Shown here one piece after another: positions 9,298 through 17,997 of a DNA stretch of 64,000 nt (its first letter is position 1; the number at the start of each line of letters is the position of its first letter). This DNA is from CAZIXN01 sp039180415. GTDB lineage: Bacteria > Planctomycetota > Phycisphaerae > Phycisphaerales > Phycisphaeraceae. The notes below the pieces were generated by a model, which saw only the letters and a list, made by a program, of their open reading frames with translations, was not told where the DNA came from and made no database searches. Where the stretch lies: contig JBCDDH010000009.1 in NCBI GenBank assembly GCA_039180415.1, positions 1 to 64,000 of the forward strand, written 5' to 3'. A program made the position numbers and the translations under genes.

Positions 9298-10206
9298 ATG
9301 AGTCTCTTGGTCACCGGCAGCATCGGCATCGACACCATCCACGCGCCCACGGGTCAGGCCGACAACGTGCTCGGCGGCAGCGCGATCTACTTCGCCGCCG
9401 CGGCTTCGTACTGGTCCCCCGTTCGCCTCGTCGGCGCCGTCGGCGAAGACTTTCCGGGTGAACTCGAAAAGCCGTTCCACGCCTTCGACATCGACCTCGC
9501 GGGCCTCGAGAAGCGGGCCGGCTCGAAGACCTTCCGTTGGACCGGCAAGTACCTCGACAACATGAACGACCGCGAGACGCTGAGCGTCGAGCTCAACGTG
9601 CTGGCCGAGGACCTGCCGCCCGTGCCGGACGCGTTCAAGGATTCGTCCTACGTCTTCCTCGCCAACACGCACCCCGGCGGGCAGCTCGCGCTGCGGTCGC
9701 AGTTCGGCGACGCCAAGCTCGTCGTGGCCGACACGATGGACCTCTGGATTCAGAACGAGCGGGCCCTGCTGCTCGACCTGCTCAAGCAGATCGACGGCCT
9801 TGTGCTCAACGATTCCGAGTCGTTCCTCCTCACCGAAGAACGCAACCCCGTCGTCGCCGGCCGGAAGATCCTCGACCTGGGCCCGAAGTTCGTCGTGATC
9901 AAGAAGGGCGAACACGGGGCCCTGCTTGTCCACGCCGACGGTGAGGCGGCGTTGCCCGCGTTCCCCGCGGCCGACGTCGTGGACCCCACCGGGGCCGGCG
10001 ACACGTTCGGCGGCGGCATGATGGGTTACCTCGCCGCCCAAGGCGCGACCGGCGACTTCGCGACGCTCGTCAAGGCCATGGCCGCCGGCACGGTCGTCGC
10101 GAGCTTCAACATCGAGAAGTTTTCGCTCGATCGTCTGCTCGACCTGAAGCGTCACGACATCGACGCCCGTTTGAAGCGGTACGCCGCGATGCTCGACGTG
10201 TCGTGA
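9298..10206 (+). CDS. PfkB-family carbohydrate kinase, first copy
   Basis: 302 aa, cytosolic ribokinase-fold kinase. The N-terminal substrate-binding region has VTGSIGIDTIHAP and GGSAIYFAAAASYW. The C-terminal signature VDPTGAGDTFGGGMMGYLAA (about residues 226-245) carries the catalytic Asp and anion hole. NDSESFLLTEERNP matches the family's N-x-x-E region. The phosphorylated sugar cannot be told from sequence. The ATG at 9298 has an aaggaag site 8-10 nt upstream. Its stop overlaps the GTG of a second PfkB gene, and together with the pseudopilin they form a three-gene overlapping operon. Confidence 0.93.
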   Translation: MSLLVTGSIGIDTIHAPTGQADNVLGGSAIYFAAAASYWSPVRLVGAVGEDFPGELEKPFHAFDIDLAGLEKRAGSKTFRWTGKYLDNMNDRETLSVELNVLAEDLPPVPDAFKDSSYVFLANTHPGGQLALRSQFGDAKLVVADTMDLWIQNERALLLDLLKQIDGLVLNDSESFLLTEERNPVVAGRKILDLGPKFVVIKKGEHGALLVHADGEAALPAFPAADVVDPTGAGDTFGGGMMGYLAAQGATGDFATLVKAMAAGTVVASFNIEKFSLDRLLDLKRHDIDARLKRYAAMLDVS

Positions 10207-11174
10207 GTGTCTCGTCGCCGACCACTCCCGTCTTGGTCAACGGCACGCTCTGCGTCGACACGCTTAGCTTCGCCGACGGCTCGCGCCACGAGGAATGTTC
10301 CGGCGGCTGCGGCATGTACTTTTCGCTCGCGGCCGCGGCGATCGGGCAGCCCGTCCGCCTGCTCGCCGCGATCGGGGAGGACTACCCCGAGCCGTTCGTT
10401 CGGCAGTTCGAAGACGCCGACGTCGATACGCTCGGCCTGACGCGCCGCCCCGGAAACACCTTCCGCTGGCACGGCCATTACCACGACGACCTCGACGACC
10501 GCGACACGCTCGGCCTGGATTTCGATCCCGCCGTCGAAGCCCTGCCCCGGCTTCCGAGGCCGTGGGCCGACACGCGATATGCCTTCCTCGGCGTCAACGC
10601 GCCGGAGAACCAGTTCGCGTTGCGGTCACAGCTCCACGACGCCGACTTGGTGCTGCTCGATACGATCGATCTCTACGTCCACAAATACCGCGACGCGTTG
10701 ATGAAAGCGGTCGCCGCGTCGGACGGCCTGCTGATCAACCGTCACGAATTGACCGACCTGGCGGGCGTCGCGGTGTCGTCCGATCCCGACGATGCCCAGG
10801 CCGCCGCGGAGCACGTCTTTGCCGAGTTGCCCGCGTCGTCGTCGCTGGGTTTCGTTGTCGTGAAGAACGGCCCGGCCGGCAGCGTGGTCTGCTTCCGCGG
10901 GCACGCCCCGGTCGCCGTGTCGCCTTGCCCGCCGGCGGTGCTCGTCGACCCCACCGGAGCGGGCGACACGTTCGCGGCGGGGCTGCTCGCGTATGCCGCG
11001 CGTCACGGCCTGTCGCGCAGCGACGACGAATTGCCGGAGCACCTTGCCACGGCCTGCGGCTGGGGCGCGGTGCTCGCGAGTTTCACGCTCGAAGCCGTCG
11101 GCAACGCCCGCCTGCTCACGCTCACGCCCGAACAGTTCGAAGCCCGTCGCGCGGCCTACGCTGACTCGCCATGA
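10203..11174 (+). CDS. PfkB-family carbohydrate kinase, second copy
   Basis: 323 aa, a diverged paralogue of the gene just upstream. Shared features are the opening VNGTLCVDTL, GGCGMYFSLAAAA with VRLLAAIGEDYP, FRWHGHYHDDLDDRDTL (compare FRWTGKYLDNMNDRETL in the neighbour), and the catalytic VDPTGAGDTFAAGLLAYAA. The GTG start at 10203 overlaps the previous stop (GTGA), and the gene ends in an ATGA overlap with the pseudopilin. Close spacing and conserved internal motifs suggest tandem duplication; the two kinases may act on successive or paired substrates. Confidence 0.92.
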   Translation: MSVSSPTTPVLVNGTLCVDTLSFADGSRHEECSGGCGMYFSLAAAAIGQPVRLLAAIGEDYPEPFVRQFEDADVDTLGLTRRPGNTFRWHGHYHDDLDDRDTLGLDFDPAVEALPRLPRPWADTRYAFLGVNAPENQFALRSQLHDADLVLLDTIDLYVHKYRDALMKAVAASDGLLINRHELTDLAGVAVSSDPDDAQAAAEHVFAELPASSSLGFVVVKNGPAGSVVCFRGHAPVAVSPCPPAVLVDPTGAGDTFAAGLLAYAARHGLSRSDDELPEHLATACGWGAVLASFTLEAVGNARLLTLTPEQFEARRAAYADSP

Positions 11175-11911
11175 GCCGGCCTCGCCCTCAATCCCCGAAC
11201 GCCTCCGCCTTCACGCTGATCGAGTTGCTCGTGGTCATCAGCGTGATCGCCCTGCTGATCGGGATCCTGCTGCCCGCGCTCGGGGCCGCCCGCCGCGCCG
11301 CGGTGGACACCAAGTGCCAGGCGAACCTCCGCACGACCCACCAGTCGCTTACCGCGTTCGCCGTCGATCACGACGCCCGTTTGCCCCTGGGCTACCGGCT
11401 CGGCCGGATGCAGTTCAACACGATGGTGTACTCCGGCTTTGGCGACGGACGTTTTGTGCTCTTCGGCCTGCTCACGGACCAAGCCCCCGGAAGCGTCGCC
11501 GGCGGGTACGTCGGCAACGGCGAAACCCTGTACTGCCCGGCCGAGACCGCGCCGGGCCAGAACTACGACACGGCCGACAACCCTTGGCCGCCCGGCACCC
11601 CGGGGAACAACGTCCAGGCCGGGTACGCCTCGTTCCCGTTCGTCGATTGGGGTTTCGGAAGCGAACCGCCCGAGTGGCCGACGCTGGACAACCTGGAGCC
11701 CGGCCAACCGCTGCTCGCCGACGGCGTGGGCCTGCCCGACCGGCTGGATTCCCGCCACGTCGATTTCGTCAACGTGCTGTACACCGACTCGGCCGTGCGA
11801 CGCGTCGAACGCTCGGCCTTCGACGAACCGTTGTCGGAGATCACCGCGCTCGACGCGGCGTTCAACCCGCAACAGGAAGCGATATGGGAGATCCTTCAGG
11901 CTGCGCGTTGA
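11171..11911 (+). CDS. Type II secretion/type IV pilin-like pseudopilin
   Basis: 246 aa. The N-terminal prepilin motif is ASAFTLIELLVVISVIALL, a methylation/cleavage site followed by a hydrophobic helix (about residues 14-36). The -1 residue is Ala where Gly is usual. The remainder resembles planctomycete 'prepilin-type N-terminal cleavage' proteins: CQANLRTTHQSLTAFAVDHD after the helix, and a C-terminal SRHVDFVNVLYTDSAVRR, a degenerate H-X9-DG box. The ATG overlaps the upstream kinase stop (ATGA). It would be processed by a prepilin peptidase and assembled by machinery like the PilMNO/PilB operon at 45-50 kb. Confidence 0.88.
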   Translation: MSRPRPQSPNASAFTLIELLVVISVIALLIGILLPALGAARRAAVDTKCQANLRTTHQSLTAFAVDHDARLPLGYRLGRMQFNTMVYSGFGDGRFVLFGLLTDQAPGSVAGGYVGNGETLYCPAETAPGQNYDTADNPWPPGTPGNNVQAGYASFPFVDWGFGSEPPEWPTLDNLEPGQPLLADGVGLPDRLDSRHVDFVNVLYTDSAVRRVERSAFDEPLSEITALDAAFNPQQEAIWEILQAAR

Positions 11912-12383
11912 GCGAGTTGTTGGATCCCATAGGTTTCCCCGTGGCGCGTCTCACCATCGCGGACGGAGCCACCACTCCCTGCTTCACTTGCCAAACAACG
12001 CGAGCGGGCCCGGCCAACCGGAGTCCGGTGAATAACCCCATGCATCCAACCCTCACACCGCCTCTCGCGGTCGCTTTTTCTTCGGCCCGACGCGCTTTCA
12101 CTGTGTTGTCGGCCTCTTATTCGCCGTCCAAGCTGGATTTTATGCCCGACGCCGATGTAGAAGCGAAAGTCGTTTGGTCCGAGCATGCGCACATACCAAG
12201 TCAGCGGATTACGCACATTCGAAGGGAGGTTCAAACGAGGTGCCTCACCAAAACCGATACGGTTCGTTGCGGGTCCGCAGCGCTCGACCCAACCTGCTTG
12301 CGTTTAGCTTTTCCTAGCTAGCGGTTAGCAACTACCTGCTTGCGCTGCGGCGATCGCCCCTATCGCCGATTGTTGACCGTCGG
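11912..12383. other. Gene-free, AT-richer intergenic stretch
   Basis: About 470 bases with no credible gene. Base composition is visibly lower in GC than the flanks. It contains ccggagtccgg (a perfect 11-base palindrome near 12021), direct repeats of acctgcttgcg at 12292-12302 and 12334-12344, and ctagctag between them. The only + strand frame covering it is a read-through continuation of a kinase shadow frame. It may be part of an acquired segment together with the next gene. Confidence 0.5.
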
Positions 12384-12692
12384 CTAGGTATCCGAGTTCT
12401 CGGATTGAAGTGGACCTTTGACGATTCTGTAGACCATCGGCGGTAAACCCCAGATTGGCCCAAGCGAGTATGCGGCAATCGCAGCGACTGACAACCAGAG
12501 GTTGAGGTCTTTGCCTTCGCTGAGGTTCAAGAGCGCGACAAAAACAACCGTGAAGCTGGCGATCATCAACCAGATGCTCAGCCACGTCAGCGAGTCGGGA
12601 ATCGGGCGGCCAAATCTGTCTTTGAGCAAGAACCAAATGTATAGCCAGCCCAAGAACAGCAATTTGACGACAAGCGTGAGTTCGAAACTCAT
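12384..12692 (-). CDS. Small polytopic membrane protein
   Basis: 102 aa, unrecognised. Three hydrophobic helices are visible: LTLVVKLLFLGWLYIWFLL (5-23), LTWLSIWLMIASFTVVFVALL (35-55) and LWLSVAAIAAYSLGPIWGLPP. A short polar C-tail follows. The ATG at 12692 has an aggtga site 9-10 nt upstream, so it is probably a real gene. Codon use is noticeably less GC-biased than in neighbouring genes, which suggests recent acquisition or relaxed selection. Confidence 0.7.
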   Translation of the reverse strand: MSFELTLVVKLLFLGWLYIWFLLKDRFGRPIPDSLTWLSIWLMIASFTVVFVALLNLSEGKDLNLWLSVAAIAAYSLGPIWGLPPMVYRIVKGPLQSENSDT

Positions 12693-12722
12693 ACCCGTCT
12701 CACCTGCTTTGTATAGGTGTTC

Positions 12723-13517
12723 TCACCGCCCCTCCAGCAGCCGCTGTCCGAGGAAGTCCGCTAGGTCCGGCACCTGTTCGACCTTGTCGATGACGTTCTG
12801 GATGTCGTATTCGAGGCGGACGAACTCGACGCGGGGGGCGGTTTCGTTGGGGTTTTCTTCGCTCGCCTCGTCGGCGTCGTAGAGGATGGCGTAGCTGGCG
12901 CGGGGGTCTTTGTCGCGGGGTTGGCCGACGGAGCCGGGGTTGATGATGCACTTCTCGTTGTCGGTGAACTTGTACATGCCGCCCAGGTCGGCGGGGGGGT
13001 AGAAGTCGGGCTCGTCGGTGAAGGCGCCGGCGACGTGGGTGTGGCCGCAGAAGCAGCGGGACTCGATGCGGTCGAAGATCTGGTCCATCTTGGCCGGGGC
13101 GGTGATCACGTCGTCGGGGAAGACGTACTCGTTGATGGGCCGGCGGGGGCTGGCGTGGACGTAGAGCGCGCCCTCGTGCCAGCGGCGGATCAGGAGGTTG
13201 CCGAGGTATTCCCAGCGGCAGCGGCGTTGGTCGTCGTCGTGCTCGTCTTCGAACTGCTTGCGGGTCCAGAAGGCGGCCTGCTCGGCGGAGGTGTTGAAGC
13301 TGGTTGGCTCGTAGAGGACGGCGAAGTCGTGGTTGCCCATCATGGCGAACTCGCAGTGCTCCTGGACGAGGTCGAGGCATTCGACGGGGTTGGGGCCGTA
13401 GCCGATGATGTCGCCGAGGCAGTGGATGGCAGAGATGCCGCGTCGCTGGATGTCGGCGAGGACGACCTGGAAGGCGTCGAGGTTGCCGTGGATGTCGGAG
13501 ATGAGGGCGGTGGGCAT
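12723..13517 (-). CDS. Metallophosphoesterase (calcineurin-like, YfcE-type)
   Basis: 264 aa, cytosolic. All calcineurin-like metal-binding motifs are present in order: SDIHGN (residues 6-11), GDIIGYG (about 33-39), GNHDF (about 61-65), a histidine in YVHASPRRP and GHTHVAG (about 158-164). It should be an active di-metal phosphodiesterase; the substrate is unknown. ATG at 13517. The acidic linker DEHDDDQRR is a lineage feature. The C-terminal tail resembles those of planctomycete homologues annotated only as metallophosphoesterases. Confidence 0.93.
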   Translation of the reverse strand: MPTALISDIHGNLDAFQVVLADIQRRGISAIHCLGDIIGYGPNPVECLDLVQEHCEFAMMGNHDFAVLYEPTSFNTSAEQAAFWTRKQFEDEHDDDQRRCRWEYLGNLLIRRWHEGALYVHASPRRPINEYVFPDDVITAPAKMDQIFDRIESRCFCGHTHVAGAFTDEPDFYPPADLGGMYKFTDNEKCIINPGSVGQPRDKDPRASYAILYDADEASEENPNETAPRVEFVRLEYDIQNVIDKVEQVPDLADFLGQRLLEGR

Positions 13518-13657
13518 GGGGGCTGGGCGGGAGTATGGGGGCTCGTGATTCGTGGCGGCTCGAAGCGCGGGGTCGCGGTTCGCCAACGGCCCAAGGTACA
13601 GCATGGCCCGCGGCGGGGGACTCCGCGTGCTTCGGGAAGGCTTGGGGCGAGGGCCGC

Positions 13658-14815
13658 TTACTCGCTGGCGGCGGCGGGGGATTCGCCTTGGGGCTCGGCG
13701 GCCGCGGGGGCGTCGATGCTCAGTTCGTCGGCGTTGAGGTTGAGGGGGGCCGGGGCCAGGAAGGCGGGCCACTCTTCGGCGAGTTGGACGGCGCGTTCGG
13801 CCTGCCCGGGCAGCGATCGGACGGGGTTGGCGGGGCGTTGGCCGGCTTGCCCGGCGTTGGGGGCCAGGGTGTCCAGGACGGTGAAGCACTGGTTGGCGAG
13901 GTTGAGGGCGGGCTGTCGATTCTCGGCGGGCAGCACGTCGGCGGCGATCTGAGCGGTGGTGAGCCGGATGTAGCGGGCGGCGGCCTGGATGAACGCGCGG
14001 GCGGCGTCGCGGCCGAAGCCGCCGGGTTGGCCCAGCCCCGAGATGAACAGCTCTTGCATCGCGGTCAGCTCGGGCTGGTAGGTCAGGCCGGGGTCGGCGG
14101 CGTGGAGGGGCACCCGGGCGTTGAAGAGGCTCAGGAGGATGTCGCGTTGGCCCGAGACCTCGGCGGTGCGGATGGCGTCGATGAGCTTGCCGGCGACAAA
14201 GCCGTTGCTCTCGACGGAGGCGGCCTCTCCCAGGACGCGGATGAGCCGGGCCTTTTCGTTGTCGCGGATCCCCAGGGCTTCGTTGTTGAGTACGACGAGC
14301 ATGGAGCGGGCGGCGGCGTAGCGGACGCCGGGGGCCTCGTCGACGATGCCGGTCTCGAGCATGGGGACAACCGAAGCGTCGACGACGCGGGAGCCGAGCA
14401 TCATGGCGTTGATGCGACCGATCTTGGTGAAGGTGGGCAGCCCGTTACGGAGGGCGGCGGCGATGGCGCGGAAGTACTGGGCCTGGAAGGCGGCTTCGGC
14501 GCGGAGGTCGTTCAGAGGGACGAGGAGGCGTTCGCGGGCCTCGGCGACTTCCTCGGCGTCGGCATCCTCGTCGGCGAAGGCGGCGAGATTGGCGCTGATA
14601 AAGGTTTCGACTTGGCGGGCCTCGTCGGCGTTCCACGCGCCGTTTTTCTGAAGGACGGCCTGGGACAGGGCGTCGCCGTTCTGCGCGGACCCGGGCGGGG
14701 CTGCGGTGGCGATCAACAGCATCGCCAGCATGAGCGGAGTGGGAGAAGCGAAACGAGCGAGTGTGGCGGCGACCCGGCGGGCATGGCGAACGGTCTGCAA
14801 CACGCGGGTCTCCAT
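13658..14815 (-). CDS. Exported Ala-rich hypothetical protein, HEAT-like helices
   Basis: 385 aa. An N-terminal signal peptide (core LMLAMLLIATAAPPGSAQ, cleavage likely after AQ near residue 45) directs it to the periplasm or cell surface. The mature part is helical, with repeated 30-40 residue helix pairs (VVPMLETGIVDEAPGVRYAAARSMLVVL) resembling HEAT-type repeats. A Pro/Ala-rich C-terminal tail follows. No enzyme motif is seen. The start at ATG 14815 is uncertain; a second Met just before the hydrophobic core would give a shorter signal peptide. Confidence 0.75.
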   Translation of the reverse strand: METRVLQTVRHARRVAATLARFASPTPLMLAMLLIATAAPPGSAQNGDALSQAVLQKNGAWNADEARQVETFISANLAAFADEDADAEEVAEARERLLVPLNDLRAEAAFQAQYFRAIAAALRNGLPTFTKIGRINAMMLGSRVVDASVVPMLETGIVDEAPGVRYAAARSMLVVLNNEALGIRDNEKARLIRVLGEAASVESNGFVAGKLIDAIRTAEVSGQRDILLSLFNARVPLHAADPGLTYQPELTAMQELFISGLGQPGGFGRDAARAFIQAAARYIRLTTAQIAADVLPAENRQPALNLANQCFTVLDTLAPNAGQAGQRPANPVRSLPGQAERAVQLAEEWPAFLAPAPLNLNADELSIDAPAAAEPQGESPAAASE

Positions 14816-14935
14816 CGTGGATACGTCTGAAACGGGTTTGGTCGGCGTTGGGTCCGCAAAAAAGCCGAGCGGACACGGGGAAACTCCTCCCGCCAAGCGA
14901 CGCAACGTACCCCCGGTCGGCGGGCGGTGTCAACG

Positions 14936-16174
14936 TCAGTGCGTAGGAGTCACACCGGTCCGGTGGAGCAAAAAAGCGGCCGCGGCGGCGACGTCGGGCG
15001 TGGAGACCGTGGCGATGAGCGTGTCGTCGTCGCGTTGGCGGCGGTAATCGGTCGCGCCATCGGCCGCGCGGGCGGCGCGGACCACCCAATGCCGGGTGTC
15101 GTCGGGCGGCTTTGAACGCCCGGAGGCGTCGCGGTCGGTAGCGGGCCAGAGCGCGTAGCCCCAGGGGCCGACGAGGGCGGGGTCCGTGGGGCCGAAGACG
15201 CTGACGGTGGGCACGCCCAGCCCTACGGCCAGGTGCAGCGGCGCGGAGTCGTTGGCCAGGACCAGGCGGGCGGACGCGAGCACGGCCATGAGCCCGGCGA
15301 CGTCGGTCTGTGGCCAGACGGAGGCGATGCCCTGGGTTCGGAGTTCCGCGCGGAAGCTTTCGATGCGCTGGGCCTCGTGGGGGGCGCCGACCGCGACGAC
15401 GGCGGGGTCCAAGCCGTGTCCGCGGGCTTGGACCAACTCGGCGGCGACCTGGGCAAAACGTTCGACTGGCCAACACTTACAGCCCCACTGTGCGGTCGGG
15501 GCGACGACGAGGTACGCCCCGGCGTGCAAGCCTTGTTCGCGAGCCCAGGCTTCGGTTGACGCCCGCGCTTGGGGATCGACGGCCAACCCGAGATCGCCCG
15601 CGACTTGCGCCAGGGTTTGCGGGACCGGGATGCCGTCCGCGTGGAGCAGGCCGAGCATGGACCGCAGCGCCCAGACGTCGCCGACTTCGCCCGGCCCGGC
15701 GATCACCACCGACGCGCCGCGGCGTCGTTGGACCGTCCAGATGTCCTCGGCGTCGGCTTCGCAATCCCGCACGACGGTGTGCCGGACGTTGTATCCCAGC
15801 CAGCCGAGTTCCCGCGCGTCGGCGAAGCCCACGCGGCGCCGCGCGCGCGTCGCGATCGTCTGGATGCCCGAGCGGGCCAGGCCTTGCAGGTCGTACACGC
15901 GGTCGAAGCGCCGGCCGTGGAGGATACGGGCGAGCTTGGCGACCTCCCGGCTGAGCTTCCACGCGTTGCCGAGGCGGTCGCGGTGAAACGGGATCACGTC
16001 ATCGACGGCGGGGTGATGCTCGATCGCCGCGGCGAACGGGCGGTTGACCAGCCACGTGAGGTGGCAGCTCGGCCACTCGCGTTTGATGGCCACGGCGACG
16101 GGGACGGTCCGTGCGACGTCGCCGAGCGCCGAGGGGCGCACGATCAGGACGCGCTGCGGGTCCGGGTCGGGCAT
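14936..16174 (-). CDS. Glycosyltransferase family 9 (heptosyltransferase-like)
   Basis: 412 aa. The N-terminal domain begins VLIVRPSALGDVARTVPVAVAIKREWP, typical of LPS heptosyltransferases (WaaC/WaaF). It continues with HLTWLVNRPFAAAIEHHPAVDDVI and DLQGLARSG. The C-terminal Rossmann half shows VVAPTAQWGCKCWPVERFAQVA, LVLANDSAPLHLAVGLGVPTVSVFGPTDPALVGPWG in the usual donor-binding order. It probably acts at the inner face of the cytoplasmic membrane in lipopolysaccharide core or surface glycan synthesis. An insert near residue 350 (DASGRSKPPDD) is lineage-specific. Confidence 0.93.
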   Translation of the reverse strand: MPDPDPQRVLIVRPSALGDVARTVPVAVAIKREWPSCHLTWLVNRPFAAAIEHHPAVDDVIPFHRDRLGNAWKLSREVAKLARILHGRRFDRVYDLQGLARSGIQTIATRARRRVGFADARELGWLGYNVRHTVVRDCEADAEDIWTVQRRRGASVVIAGPGEVGDVWALRSMLGLLHADGIPVPQTLAQVAGDLGLAVDPQARASTEAWAREQGLHAGAYLVVAPTAQWGCKCWPVERFAQVAAELVQARGHGLDPAVVAVGAPHEAQRIESFRAELRTQGIASVWPQTDVAGLMAVLASARLVLANDSAPLHLAVGLGVPTVSVFGPTDPALVGPWGYALWPATDRDASGRSKPPDDTRHWVVRAARAADGATDYRRQRDDDTLIATVSTPDVAAAAAFLLHRTGVTPTH

Positions 16175-16244
16175 CGCGGCACGATACGGGATGAGGCGCT
16201 CCCCGACGCTTCGCCCGCCCGACGGCTCGGCGTGCGACGAGGTT

Positions 16245-17543
16245 TCAGGCGAAGAACGCCTTGGCCTTCTCGATGCCGGCGGCGAGGCGGTCCAGCTCGT
16301 CGGTCGTGTTCAGGAAGCTCAGCGACGCGCGGACGGTGGCGGGCACGCCGAAGCGGTCCATCACGGGCTCCGCGCAGTGGTGCCCGGTGCGGACGGCCAC
16401 GCCCTGGCGGTCGAGCACCGGGCCCAGGTCGTAGGGGTGCATGCCGTCCACGACGAACGAGAGGATGGACGCCTTGTGCTCCGCGGTGCCGATGATCCTC
16501 ACGCCTCCGAGGGCTTCGAGTTTCTCCGTGCCGTACGCGAGCAGGTCGGCCTCGTGCCGCGCGAGCGCCGCGTGATCGAGGGCGGTGTACCAGTCGACCG
16601 CCGCGCCCAGGCCGATCGCCCCGGCGATGTTCGGCGTGCCCGCCTCGAAACGGTTCGGCGGGTCTGCGTACTCGGTTTTCGCGAACGTCACGCGCGAGAT
16701 CATCTCGCCGCCGCCCTGGTACGGCGGCATCGCCGCAAGCAACTCGGGCTTGCCGAAGAGGACGCCGATGCCCGTCGGACCGAAAAGCTTGTGCCCGGAG
16801 AACACGAGGAAGTCGCAATCCAGTTGGTTCACATTCAGCGGCGGGTAGACGTCTGCCTGCTCGGGGTGGGTGGGGTGCGGCGCGGCCTGACACGCGTCGA
16901 GCAGGACCTTCGCGCCAACCCCGTGCGCCGCTTCCACGATCTGCTTCGCGGGATTGATCGTACCCAGCGCGTTGGAGACCCACACCACCGAGACGATCTT
17001 CACGCGTTCGTCCAGCATCTCGTGGAACGCTTCGAGATCCAGCTCGCCCGCGTCGGTGATCGGCACCACGGACAACTCCGCACCGGTCGCTTCGCACGCG
17101 AGCTGCCACGGCACGATGTTGGAGTGGTGCTCCATGTGCGAGATGACCACGCGGTCGCCCTTGCCGAGCGAGAGCGGGTTGCCCGGCCGGGTCGCGGCGT
17201 GGGCGACGAGGTTGATGCCTTCGGTCGCCCCGCGCACGAACACGCACGACTCGGCCGAGGGCGCCCCGACGAACCGCGACACCTTCAGCCGGGCGTCTTC
17301 GTACTGCTGCGTCGCCTCCTCCGCGAGCTTGTGCAGCCCGCGGTGGACGTTCGCGTTGGACTGTCGGTAGTAGGCGTCGATCGCTTCGATCACGCACGCG
17401 GGCTTCTGGGCGGTCGCCGCCCAGTCGAAGTACGCCAGCGGCTGGCCGTGGGCTTCGCGCGAGAGGATCGGGAATTCGGACCGGAGCAATCGCGAGGTTC
17501 CAGCGGGGTCGTGGGTCGGGGTGAGGCTTGCAGAAACAGACAT
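16245..17543 (-). CDS. sufS: Cysteine desulfurase, SufS type
   Basis: 432 aa, PLP enzyme (aminotransferase class V) that takes sulfur from cysteine for Fe-S cluster assembly. The PLP lysine is in VFSGHKLFGPTGIGVL (about residue 243). YFDWAATAQKP, NVHRGLHKLAEEAT and SHMEHHSNIVPWQ are group II (SufS) signatures, and the active-site Cys lies in RTGHHCAEPVMDRF (about residue 384). It is on the same strand as sufBCD but separated from them by an oppositely oriented small gene. No SufE or SufU is visible nearby. Confidence 0.95.
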   Translation of the reverse strand: MSVSASLTPTHDPAGTSRLLRSEFPILSREAHGQPLAYFDWAATAQKPACVIEAIDAYYRQSNANVHRGLHKLAEEATQQYEDARLKVSRFVGAPSAESCVFVRGATEGINLVAHAATRPGNPLSLGKGDRVVISHMEHHSNIVPWQLACEATGAELSVVPITDAGELDLEAFHEMLDERVKIVSVVWVSNALGTINPAKQIVEAAHGVGAKVLLDACQAAPHPTHPEQADVYPPLNVNQLDCDFLVFSGHKLFGPTGIGVLFGKPELLAAMPPYQGGGEMISRVTFAKTEYADPPNRFEAGTPNIAGAIGLGAAVDWYTALDHAALARHEADLLAYGTEKLEALGGVRIIGTAEHKASILSFVVDGMHPYDLGPVLDRQGVAVRTGHHCAEPVMDRFGVPATVRASLSFLNTTDELDRLAAGIEKAKAFFA

Positions 17544-17564
17544 GATCGATCGTAGACTTGCTGG

Positions 17565-17972
17565 ATGGATTCGTCGAAGCGCATCGCCGGCTTACGGATG
17601 CAGTACCACTTCCGTGAGTCCCCGCGGGGCCTGCTGGCGTGGGACGTCCACCGGCTGATCCGCCTGGCCGAGGGGCTGCCGGTGCGGGCGGTGCCCCTCT
17701 CCGACATCCGCGAGATCGACGAGCCGTACTGGTTCGGCCACGCCGACACGGGGCCGACGTGCCGCCAGATCGCCGAGCACGCCCGCCTGATCCGCGACGT
17801 AGACCTCACCTACCCGATCCTGCTCTGCCACGAGGGCCGGGTGATGGACGGGATGCACCGCGTGCTGCGAGCGCTGATCGACGGGAACGAAACGATCGAC
17901 GCGGTTCGTTTCGCCGAGCCGATCGAACCGGATTACGTCGGCCGTGATCCGGAAGAGTTAGCGTACGACTGA
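17565..17972 (+). CDS. ParB/sulfiredoxin-like small protein
   Basis: 135 aa. The C-terminal half has the ParB N-terminal fold pattern: YPILLCHEGRVMDGMHRVLRALIDGNETIDAVRF (about residues 84-118). DGMHRV corresponds to the G-x-H-R nucleotide-binding motif. The N-terminal part (SSKRIAGLRMQYHFRESPRGLLAWDV) is unfamiliar. It could be a stand-alone ParB-like CTPase/nuclease fold or a regulator. It lies between sufS and sufD, on the opposite strand, its ATG only 21 nt from the sufS start. Confidence 0.75.
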   Translation: MDSSKRIAGLRMQYHFRESPRGLLAWDVHRLIRLAEGLPVRAVPLSDIREIDEPYWFGHADTGPTCRQIAEHARLIRDVDLTYPILLCHEGRVMDGMHRVLRALIDGNETIDAVRFAEPIEPDYVGRDPEELAYD

Positions 17973-17997
17973 GCTGGACGGTCTCGACCCGCGAAGC

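Noticed and set aside
11990..12060. Integron attC-like site (atccaac core)
   Set aside because: The partner core GTTRRRY at proper spacing and the folded stem are missing.
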